Assembly: GCA_001600455.1 (NCBI GenBank)
Contig: BCKC01000004.1
Span: 1,860,001-1,924,000 of the forward strand
DNA: 64,000 nucleotides
Source: Endocalyx cinctus
Lineage: Eukaryota > Ascomycota > Sordariomycetes > Amphisphaeriales > Apiosporaceae
Reading direction: 5' to 3'
In this document: piece after piece, positions 45,177 through 54,860 of the stretch
Layout of the letters: every line of letters starts with the position of its first letter
Position numbering within the stretch: position 1 is the first letter of the stretch
Position numbers and translations under genes: made by a program
The notes under the pieces: model-generated
What the model was told of the DNA's origin: nothing
Seen by the model: only the letters and a program-made list of their open reading frames with translations
Database searches by the model: none

Positions 45177-45567
45177 CGTGCTACGCCCCACTTATAAGGG
45201 ATTCGTTCGGGACTCACCACTCATTTAGCAACACCACTCATTTAGCAACACCACTCATTTAGCAACACCACTCATTTAGCAACACCACTCATTTAGCAAA
45301 GTATTTTTTACTAGGTAACCCATAGTAAAAATACTTCCAAACTTCTTATTTTATAGATTTCAATTCAACCAGTTAAAAAACAAAACCACTTGTTTTATAT
45401 TTCAAAATTTTTTCTTAGTTTTTTTGTATATACTTTTTTACTTTTCAAATATATTTTGGAATTAACGTAAATTTCGGAGAACGCTTTTGCCGTATTTTGC
45501 TAAATGACTGGTGTTGCTAAATGAGTGGTGAGCTCAAGTGAACTGGTGATAAGTGGGGCGTAGCACG
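45177..45567. mobile_element. MITE-like element with 19-bp TIRs and opposed 17-bp arrays
   Basis: The ends are perfect inverted repeats: CGTGCTACGCCCCACTTAT at 45177-45195, and its reverse complement at 45549-45567. Inside the left end are five perfect direct copies of CACCACTCATTTAGCAA (45215-45299). Inside the right end are two copies in opposite orientation (45497-45513 with one mismatch, 45514-45530 perfect). The AT-rich core of about 200 bp has no ORF. Size (391 bp), TIRs and subterminal repeats fit a non-autonomous DNA transposon; subterminal repeats are typical transposase-binding sites. TACT lies directly outside the left end and two bases outside the right end, so a target duplication is possible but not clean. 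No transposase is in the window. Confidence 0.8.
45215..45299 (+). repeat. Five perfect 17-bp direct repeats (MITE left subterminal array)
   Basis: Unit CACCACTCATTTAGCAA repeated five times without spacers; the reverse-complement unit occurs twice at 45497-45530. Confidence 0.9.
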
Positions 45568-47870
45568 GGTACTTTACCTGAGCTACGCCGCTTTAAGCCG
45601 GATTCTTACCTGAGTTACTACATAGCGATATGTATGTCCGGAACGAGACACACTATGAATAATATATTTAGAACAAAAACTGCATACTATAAATACTGTC
45701 TGTAGGTGCCTTTTAACGTAATAAACGGTTATATATTATCGGTTTTTTTTTTTTTTTTTTTGGTTTTTTTTTACGGTTAACTATCTGTTTAAATTATGGA
45801 CGAATATCTAGTTGTCCTTTCTTATTATTTTAAGTAGAGAATAATGAAGCCGAAAGTTTGAACCTCGAAAATGGCTTTATACCTAGGTACTTAGTTCTCA
45901 CGCTGTAACTTTATTCCCGCGGGGTACTAAGTAGGCAAACTACTCTATCTTTATCGCTAAAGGTGTTTTTTTTTATCTCGCTGGTAACTTTGATGCTTTT
46001 GATAGGTAAATTTAAGTTGTTGAGCTGTTTAGTTGACATAAAAGTCGAAGGTATTTCCATAAGACACGCTGATCACTGCGGTCTGAGGATCCTAGGAGAA
46101 TGCAGATACTGCTGAGAGATCTCGGCGGCCTAAAGAAAAGAGGTTACCTGATATTTCAACAGGTATAAAACTCCTCTACTCTCTGAGATTGTAAGAAGAG
46201 AGAAACTATCCATCTTCACTCCATTCTAGCTTAGAGTACAGACTTAGTACTGAAAGCTATAGGGATGACAAACAATTAACCTCAAGCTAATATCACCGGT
46301 CAAGTATCAGTGAGAAAATTGTATCGGAGAAAGATTTATTACAGCTATATATACATATAATTCTATGCTACAAAAATTCCATATAAGGAGCAAACCAAAC
46401 TTATTATCTATTACCCTATAATTGAATGACTCTGAAGAATATTCCGGTAGTATCTACTATCCCAACAACTCATCGATCGCTATAACCAGATTCTAAAGCA
46501 GATAACTCGACATCGACGCTGAACCGGCCCCTCGAAATAGAGATTGTGTTCCCAGACCTCAATCGACGGATATGACCATGGACGGCCAGAAGGTGACAAA
46601 TAAAATGATATTCGAAGATGCGATTAGTGATTTTTCCATTTTGAGTTGGAGGATTTATCTCGATATGAGCACAACAGGAATTTTCAAGGTGCCGCTGGAA
46701 GCGTTGCATATGAACTTCCTGGAACGTCTTCGTCTATACCTCTTTCACCCTCGAACCTTTTTAAATATCGGTATCAGAACTGTCGGTCATCTGGTCAGTA
46801 TGTACGGTCACGAAATGTGGGATTCGCTTCGAGATCCATGGTTGCACGCCCGTGTCTTTCTACATAGCTGGCTCCTCGCTTTATTATGTATGGAGTTCGA
46901 GTGTCAATTCTGTCGATTCATTTGATTTCTGATCCTCTACAAGAATTTCTTTCTACGAAGGCCTACTCAGCTGCCTCGGCGGAAGTTCTTAATGACTTTA
47001 CGCGCCTAAAATAATTAGGTCGTTCCGTTGTCCAGTTTAGACCTAGGTATCACCTATGTACTCAATCAATATCCTCTATTTCTAGAAAAGCATTGAGATG
47101 AATTTATGTAAATTACTAATACACAAGTTATCGATGTGATATTAAAATCATGATGCCGCCTTCTTCAAGCTAGAATAAAAGTGTTTCCCTAGAGCCAGCT
47201 GCGTCTTTCGATTCGTAAAATTACCTGGTATCGGTATCTCAACAATTTCCATGTATAGTTTCCCGTTCAATTCTCCGGGTTTGTCAAATGTGACGTACCT
47301 ATCTAAGACTGAATCTCTGTATGAGCAGTGTCTTGGTTTGTCTAACGAGGTTTCCGTGATAATACTTAGTTACAGGCGTAAGTTCCGATGGCTCTATAAA
47401 AGTGAGTTTAAGGAAAGGGAATCTAATATCCATAACCCAAACGGTGGCTTCTATCATATATGATACTGCGTCATATATGAAGTGTTGACTTCCACATCAA
47501 GGTAAATAATCTGAAGAAAGAACCGTGGAAGAGTTGATGAGTCTGGTGTATATCTCCCAGATCTGCGTGGAACAATTCTTCCTTTCTTTTCCTTTTCTTC
47601 TCATCCCTGGATCCCTTTAGCGACAATAGCGAAAAAAACGATTATTCGTGAAAATATCTTTATAAAATATTCATAAACAACATGGTAATTGATTACTCCC
47701 AAGCAAATTCCCACGACTTCCAAATGAACCCACGTCTTCCCAGCTCTGTTCTATAGATCATTATCTATACTGTTCGCTCTTCTGTCTTTGAATGCACTCA
47801 CTTCTTCCTTAAGCAATCCCCGATGGTTTATATTCATAATAATAGGATACTAACAATTTTTCTTTTCTAG
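45568..47870. other. Gene-poor AT-rich tract (middle part)
   Basis: No gene supported. Overlapping frames at 46572-46925 (plus) and 46470-46709 (minus) occur in a less AT-rich patch but share no family signature I recognise; this patch could be a decayed gene. A TACCTAGGTA palindrome is at 45880-45889. Confidence 0.4.
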
Positions 47871-47984
47871 AATATCGTCCTTCGTTTAGGGATCCCCATC
47901 ATTATCCTAGTTCTCATCCGTATGTTCGGCGAGTGGGTGCGATCACGAGAGTCCACGGGCCACTGGACGGATGATTATTTTTGA
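47871..47984 (+). pseudogene. Probable fragment of a Pth11-like/rhodopsin-domain gene
   Basis: An excellent 3' splice site (branch ACTAAC, pyrimidine tract, CTAG at 47867-47870) is followed by a frame reading NIVLRLGIPIIILVLI, then RMFGEWVRS and HWTDDYF. It is broken by TGA at 47982-47984. A hydrophobic helix followed by a basic stretch and W-DDYF is the TM1/TM2 entry of fungal rhodopsin-domain proteins, as in the intact gene at 8.9-10.5 kb. The sequence after the stop does not resemble the family, and no intact upstream exon was found. The match is short, so the call is tentative. Confidence 0.35.
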
Positions 47985-50900
47985 CTACTTGACGCCATTA
48001 ATAACATCCTGACAGAAATGGCTGAAGATCGCATCTTTAGGGATGCTTTCTTCGACCTCGTTCTCGGACCCCGAGGCGACATACGTGACCCGAACTAGGC
48101 ATGATGGGGATGACAACCCTAGCACGGGTGCCGTTTCGACCCCGTCCCGCTAGGGACCCCCTTCCAGCTCAGGGTGCTGCTTATTCAACCCTCTAAGCTT
48201 AAAGCTTGAGTTAGACATACACTCACAGAAAAATCAACGTCACCCCACCGCAAAGTGGAGGCTCCTCTTTTTGTCCGACAGCTTGCCAAACCAGGAACCT
48301 TTTCCGCCTCAGTCGTGCTCGCAATATCGCCCAGATCCCTCCCTTTATTTACCAAAGTCTTTAAATGAGGGCTCACACTCTTTGGCATTTAAATGGAGCG
48401 GAATTCTTTAAAGCCACCCTACCAACACCATAACTACTCAACCACTTCAGCCACCTTGGCAATTGTGTACTTATGGGCTTAAATCCATATTTCTCTCCGA
48501 CAACCGAGCACTGTCACTGTAGGAGATCATATTACGCTTCAAGATGATCCGTCTCGCGAGATATGAGCGACACACTTGCTGGTCTGTCCCACCTTTTAGT
48601 CACATCACCGCCATCTCAATACTTCGATAAGAAACAAAAAAAATTAGCAATAGTACCTTCGTACCTTTTTTCCAATTCCAAGGCTCTAGTATCTCACTGC
48701 TTAACGATAGTGGCGAAAAGATATTTACTTCAGTGTTATAGCTAGGCCTGACAATATCCTTTAAAGGTCAGAACTATCAATACTAGAAGGCTAGTACTTA
48801 CCCCAGGCACAACACCGGGACGATAGATCATCGATAAACAGAGACATATAATCTTACTACCTGGCTTTCATCTTCAAAAATCAACAATTCAACATTTATG
48901 CAGAGTTGGATGTTTATCGAGAGTTGGACATTTCTGGAGAGTTGGACATTTATCGAGAGTTGGACATTTCTGGTTTTGTAATGATTTAGTCGCCGGGTTT
49001 TAGTTGTCAAATTAGGTCATCGGATCGGTTATTGTCAGATTAGATATCGGAGATATGTTGATCCGAGACAACATACTATAAACACTTGGTGAAAATTTGT
49101 ATGGAGATAACACCTAATTGAACACATGCACTTCACGATATACAATAAAACAGTTATAGCTTATCAAGTAATATTGACTTCTAAAAGAAGATGATTTCAA
49201 ATTGATATGTATGATATGTTGAGAATATTATTACTTGTAGATAAAAAAAACATTATCCTCCGTTTTTACTCACCGTTTAATTAATTGTTTTTCTTACGTT
49301 TTGTCTGTTACGGTGTATTCACGTGATATACCAATGGAAGCGCCAGAGCTCCGGGGAGACATGCATGGATCCAGTGCATCCAGTTTGAGTAAAAGCAGCA
49401 AATGAAGCTATCCCTAATTTGTCAAAAAAAGAACAACAAGAGTCAATGCAAAACCTCTTACTACTGAAATTTGACGGGAGGGGGTACTTTATTCTACGCT
49501 ACCTTGGATTCATCCAATTGACTCGTTTTAGTATAGTTTGTAGTATGTATTCAGTAGTATTCTCTTACCCACAGTGGACCTGATTAACCCTGGTCTTCCC
49601 TTTTTAAGCAAGGCGTCTCATCCCTTTGTTTTAATCCCGATGTGGGAGGATATCGGAAATGCCTTTTACCCTAACCTCGAAGAAGAAGAAGACTTACGCT
49701 GGGATTTTCTTTATGATTATTTCCCTTTCCTGTCCAACATTAGCCACGATCAATTTACGAACTAATACGGAGTAGATTACCATCGGGATAGGCGGTGCTG
49801 GGTAATTAAACTTTTTTGAGGCGAAGAATATTAGCATTAGTTTATGGAAACAACAATCGGAAATTTGCAATTTACCATCTTTATGATTTACATGAATCGA
49901 AATTGAAATCGATCACTCCATGTGGTATGACCTGATGATTCATGAAAAATCGATGAAAATCACGCTTCTGTGGCGTAGAATATGGACCCGGTGGACGTTA
50001 CCTGTAGAGTCCATTCCAATCCCGAGCTTCATCAACAGGCGATTTTCATGTTCAAAGTGGCTGTGTTCTATGTGGCGACCGTACGCGCAGCATATTCCAA
50101 GCCAAGAGAGACACTGTAGTGTAGCAATCATTCTTTGCATGGATTTGTTAATGCTGAGCTGACAGGATTTTCGTAGATGGATCAGTCATTAAAAATAATG
50201 CTTATATGACTGTATAGTCACTCGGGTCCGCTCTCGTAAACCGACCGTCCGAAATACCCGAATGATCTTTTTTATATGTATGTATAGAATACGGTATTAT
50301 AGAAATATCCCTCGAAGGATCACAAAAGTACGGGGATAATTCCTCATTTATCTACCGAAAATCTAACCCTACACTAGTATAACCATAACCGGTTCTGTGC
50401 GCGTACATTTCAAACTTATTCCCTGCTTCAGTTGTACCGTAGATAATTCCGATAACCTTTTCATACAAAAGTTTGATAAATCAAGGATGCATAATATAAT
50501 TCGAGAATCACACATTCTTCAGGAGCCGCAAGATTATCCTGGGCTTTCAAGCACGCCACCCATTTTGCTGAGTGGCTCCGCGGTGAAGGGGTTTACAAAT
50601 GATATCATGATGTCATCCCTCCAGAATTTCTGATTTTGGGGCGACATTGCACCGAGTACAGTACGGTACGGTCCTTAGCAGTGATAGCCGTGGTATTGGG
50701 TCGATAATGAATGCATGCTACAGGGACAATGCGCCCACCACATTTCTGATCTCCGAGTCCGAACCATCGCTGATAGTAGTATGGACATGGACACCACGAG
50801 GGTTGTCCTATGAAAACATCATTCAAGAGATACAATAAACGATTATAGCATGAAAAGCCCAAACATCTGAGCTCTGACATCATCATCACAGATGTACGCA

Positions 50901-51125
50901 ACTAACCACGAAGAGCAAGTACCTAGGTAATCCTTCGAATGAGTAATCGCCGATAGAGATACTCTATTTTGAGGTTTAGTAGAAATATGTTCAATATATA
51001 TTTGAAATGAAGGGGAAAGAGTCATAGATAATCTTAAAATTTACTAAGACTTAAACATCGATGCTTGAAAGGACATCTTAGATTTGCTCGAATGGCTCAT
51101 CTCTGTAATTTATCGAACTTGTTGG
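47985..51125. other. Gene-poor AT-rich tract (right part)
   Basis: Contains the minisatellite at 48.9 kb. A GC-richer patch around 48080-48400 gives a minus-strand frame (48185-48388) that I cannot assign. Words TACGGAGTA (49766-49774) and TACCTAGGTA (50920-50929) are present. No gene supported. Confidence 0.4.
48902..48973. repeat. 18-bp minisatellite, 4 copies plus a decayed copy
   Basis: Four consecutive 18-mers of the form AGAGTTGGACATTTMTSG at 48902, 48920, 48938 and 48956; the A-TCG and C-TGG variants alternate. A degenerate copy precedes at 48884. Confidence 0.85.
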
Positions 51126-51755
51126 TCAGAATTCACCGTCGTCATCGTCGTCAATATCGTACCCTTGCATCTCGTCCGAATGATCAGTCCGCTCACCCTC
51201 CGAGTGGCTATCCTCGCTCATGGCGTGTGTAACCTCTTCCGCCATACCCCTCGGCCGAGAACGCTTTTGGTAGTACGCCAAACTCTTAAACCTATGAAAC
51301 TCGCATTTAACCTGGCCCGGTATCGGGGTCTCGTCGCAAGGCGCCGTCACGCAGAGGCCCCGGTCTTTCCGCTGACGATACAGAGCGCTATTTCTGGCGC
51401 TGGATTTCTCCACGCACGCCCAGCAGTACACCGACTTGGGACGTCTGGCCTTGTTGCATCTATCGCACCTCCGTGCCCCCACCTTGCGGGCACGTCGTCC
51501 TTCTCGCGACGCCGGGCACGTGCACACGCCGTCGGAAAGCGAGGAGCTGCACGACACGCAGCAGCTGGTAGCGACTTTTCGCTTATACCGGCTCCTCCGG
51601 CGCTCCGTCTCCGATTCGCAGTGGGACCGGCAATGAGGGCGGCCGGGTAGGGCCGGGTCGTTGCACCGGACGCAGATACCTAGGTCTCGGCGCTCTTGGT
51701 AGCTACGTCCTTGTCCATGCCTACGACCGTTAACTGTGTTATTATAAATACTCAT
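51126..51755 (-). CDS. Cys-rich module protein (209 aa), unknown function
   Basis: Single exon on the minus strand. Three related Cys modules can be seen. The first is LGICVRCNDPALPGRPHCRSH followed by a basic helix (RRRSRYKRK). The second is CCVSCSSSLSDGVCTC plus CDRCNKARRPKSVYCWAC followed by RNSALYRQRKDRG. The third is LCVTAPCDETPIPGQVKCEFH followed by KSLAYYQKR. The pattern C-x2-C...GR-x2-C-x2-H then R/K-rich helix suggests repeated small zinc-binding modules. The C-terminus is acidic (DIDDDDDGEF). There is no signal peptide, so it is likely nuclear or cytoplasmic. The gene is a GC-rich island next to a long AT-rich gene desert. A plus-strand frame over the same bases lacks these features. 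Confidence 0.65.
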   Translation of the reverse strand: MSIYNNTVNGRRHGQGRSYQERRDLGICVRCNDPALPGRPHCRSHCESETERRRSRYKRKVATSCCVSCSSSLSDGVCTCPASREGRRARKVGARRCDRCNKARRPKSVYCWACVEKSSARNSALYRQRKDRGLCVTAPCDETPIPGQVKCEFHRFKSLAYYQKRSRPRGMAEEVTHAMSEDSHSEGERTDHSDEMQGYDIDDDDDGEF

Positions 51756-52808
51756 CTTGAAATGTTCATATATTCGTTAAAATCGATCATGTATTTCTGG
51801 ATTTATGCTTCTCTCCTGTCTTGGTTAGTCACATAACGCCGAATTACGTCAGAAACCGGTACTGTAGGTCTGTTTTTATACTTTTACTGCTTAGGAAATT
51901 ATTCAAGAACGTTGAATACATGTTGTTGGATACTTGCCATGAGACAATATCAGTGTTTTGAGGGCACAATGACATTGAGCACAACATTTCAGTTAATGCT
52001 ACTCGGGGAACAAAGACTACGATGTCCTATTACGTGTACAGTTGCTGTCCTTATCAATAATGAACAATGAAAAACACATGAATATCGTTGACAATTCCAC
52101 GCTTTCCGAGATTTACTATAACGATGGGATTTGAATGTACCTAGGTAACACCATACGGTTGTATAAACATATATCACTAATGGCAACAATTACTTCGGCC
52201 GGATTAATCTGTCCTACTGTATAGAATTTGGTGTTTGTGCGTAGACTACTAAGCTTAAAGTTCTGACTTGCGTTGTCTTGTGTCGAGGTTTATTTGATGA
52301 GACTGTTGCTTAAGTTGGAGATGCTTTTGTACTAAACCGAGAAACAATTTCCAAATAAAGAATAGGTGATAACATGATACAACCAGCTGGAGACTTTGAA
52401 AACACACTAAGCCTATAAAATCTATAGAACTTATATTCCATAGATACAATTGATAGTGTTTTGCTGTTGTTGTTAAGAATATCATCCTGTCGGGTGATCT
52501 GGAGTAACGACTCCAAAACCCCCAACGTGGAGATGTCTTGATAATCCCAAACAAGAACATGGAGAACATCCCTGCGCCTAGTCAGCTAACCCATTATAAA
52601 TGATTAAGCGATAACTCCTGATAGGTCCAGGCCAAGTGGGAATAACATCCGGTCTGCCGGTCTTTTGGCCGCCAAGCGTATGGGGTCACGATGGACGTTT
52701 TCAAACATAAGCCGCGACCTACAGTATGGGTAAAAATGAAGGTACCAATAACATATAGCTATACCTTCGTACTCTTTCCAGCAACTGAGACATAGCAAGA
52801 CCTGCACC
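51756..52808. other. Divergent intergenic region
   Basis: AT-rich spacer between divergent genes, with a TACCTAGGTA palindrome at 52138-52147. The region just before 52809 was checked for an N-terminal cytochrome b5 domain; none is visible in any frame. Confidence 0.5.
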
Positions 52809-54333
52809 ATGAAGGAACCCCAAAAGTCCTCCGAGGCGAATGAAGCCTCGGAGACCGTAACGTCGTCGACCTCAAACTCGGCGACGTCCCCTCCTCTACA
52901 CACGATCCTCAACCTCGCCGAAATGGAATCCGTCGCGATGCGGAAGCTATCCCCGAAAGCTATATCGTACTACGCCTCCGCCACGGACGATTCCATCACC
53001 AAAGCCGCCAACGGGGAAATCTACCGGTCCATATCCCTACGCCCGCGCGTCTTCGTCGACGTGTCCTCCATCCCATGCGACCTCTCGACCCGGGTCCTCG
53101 GCGGCGCCGTCGGTCTCCCCGTGTACGTCTCGCCCGCGGCGTCCGCGCGATTAGCGCATCCGGACGGCGAGGCCGGGATCGCGAGGGCGTGCGCGCGGTT
53201 CGGCGCTCTGCAGATCATCAGCCATAACGCCTCGCTGACGCCCGAGAGCATCGTCCGGGCTCCCGACGACGGAGATGCCGTCTTCGGCTGGCAGCTGTAC
53301 GTCCTGAAGGATATCGCAGCGACGGAGAGGACGTTGGCGAGGATACGCGAGATCGAGGAGATTAAGTTTATCGTCTTGACTTTGGACGCGCCGTTTCCGG
53401 GGAAGAGGGAGGCGGATGAGAGGTTTAAGATGGGGGAGGTTGCTATGGGGGGTCCGCCGGGAGTTGTGAGTAATTTTCTTGTTTAAACCTACTTAACTAC
53501 CTGTCTATCTATCTTTCTACCCGGGGTCCAAACCCTCTTCCGAGAGACCTATACTAACCTCCCTCTCCTACCTTCCTCCGTAACTTTAACAGTGGGGTAC
53601 CGAAGCCGGCCTAACCTGGCGCCAAACGCTCTCGTGGCTCAGTTCCCACACCTCTCTACCCATCGTCTTAAAGGGTATCCAAACGTACGAAGACGCGTAC
53701 ATAGCCACGTTATTCCCGGCCGTAAAGGGGATCATTATATCCAACCACGGGGGACGCGCTCTCGACACGACGACGACGCCTGTCCAGGTCCTGCTCGAAA
53801 TACACAAGTACTGTCCGCAGGTGTTCCAAAAACTCGACGTCCTCGTCGACGGCGGGATCCGGAGAGGAACCGACGTCGTGAAGGCCCTGGCGCTGGGGGC
53901 GAAGGCGGTGGGGATAGGGAGAGCTGCGCTTTATGGGTTGGCTGTTGGGGGTAGCGAGGGTGTGGAGCGCGTGTTGAAAAGTAGGCAACCCCCCCCCCCC
54001 CCCCCCCATTTTTTTTTATCTTAACTTTACTTTCACCAACTTTCCGAGGAAGGATGCATGTTTTTTTTTGGGAGCTAATTAGCTAACCGAATCTCTTGCA
54101 GTACTAGCGGAAGAAACAGTGACGGCGATGAAGCTGCTAGGCGTAAGCAAAGTGTCAGAACTCGGACTAAGACATGTGAGTTGAAGAATGTAGTACAAGC
54201 ACACGAGAAGAGTTTCATTGCTAATTCATATGTATGGGAGCAGATTAACGTCCACGACGACTTAAGATCTAATCTCTTCGATGGGCCACCAGGACTCGAT
54301 GAGATCGAGAGAGGACTTGGTTTAAAACTTTAA
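52809..54333 (+). CDS. FMN-dependent 2-hydroxyacid dehydrogenase (L-lactate dehydrogenase-like)
   Basis: Exons 52809-53465, 53593-53980, 54102-54175 and 54244-54333 (introns 127, 121 and 68 nt) give 402 aa. Family residues are in place: [11 protein letters not shown] near residue 52, the FMN-site segment [20 protein letters not shown], Lys246 in PIVLKGI, catalytic His271 and substrate-binding Arg274 in [10 protein letters not shown], and the phosphate-binding [12 protein letters not shown] and GIGRAALYG. It belongs to the alpha-hydroxyacid oxidase/flavocytochrome b2 family and would oxidise an L-2-hydroxyacid to the 2-oxoacid. The cytochrome b5 domain of mitochondrial L-lactate dehydrogenase (Cyb2) is absent, so the electron acceptor may be oxygen or another carrier. 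No clear mitochondrial presequence is visible. Intron 2 has adjacent C- and T-homopolymers. Confidence 0.9.
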
Positions 54334-54860
54334 TGATAGAAGTCCTACGATCTAGAAATAAAAGTAGAAACTCGGGTTATAAACTTGTTGTTAAGAGGCA
54401 TGGCTATAGAGAGCGACGGGGAAACATAACAGTCACTCCATTAATAGACCATTTTCAGATAGATAACCCATAGATGGAGATTTCCTCCCAAGTCATTACT
54501 TCGGTTTTATTTATTTCTCCCATGAAAAAAACGAAACGAAACGTCATATACGTCGCATTGATCATAAAGACACCCGCGGTTTAATATTGCACTACGTTGA
54601 CAAGAAAAAGTTCGAAGCTATTATCTTCAATTTATTTTATTCGAAATCCGTCTCGCTAGATTATACATATTTAAGCTTAAGTGACGAGTTTTACATATAT
54701 GTACAATATAGGACAAGACGTGAGACAAAAGAAAGAGAATTCCTTTCCGGGGGGTATCTAAGAACGAAATTGGTTACACTTTCATCCGCTCTATCGCATC
54801 ACGTAAAAAATCATTCTCTTTCCTTAATAAAGAAAAAAACGACTTCTGATCCTCGCTTCA
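54334..54860. other. Convergent spacer
   Basis: AT-rich 3' flanks of two convergent genes. The open frame at 54587-54868 has no signature. Confidence 0.5.

Noticed and set aside
45215..45299. Five perfect direct repeats as a CRISPR array
   Set aside because: Repeats are adjacent with no spacers, the setting is a eukaryotic genome, and they lie inside an element with terminal inverted repeats.
46470..46925. Opposed frames in the gene desert
   Set aside because: Neither strand shows a recognisable domain. Possibly a decayed gene, but not enough to call one.
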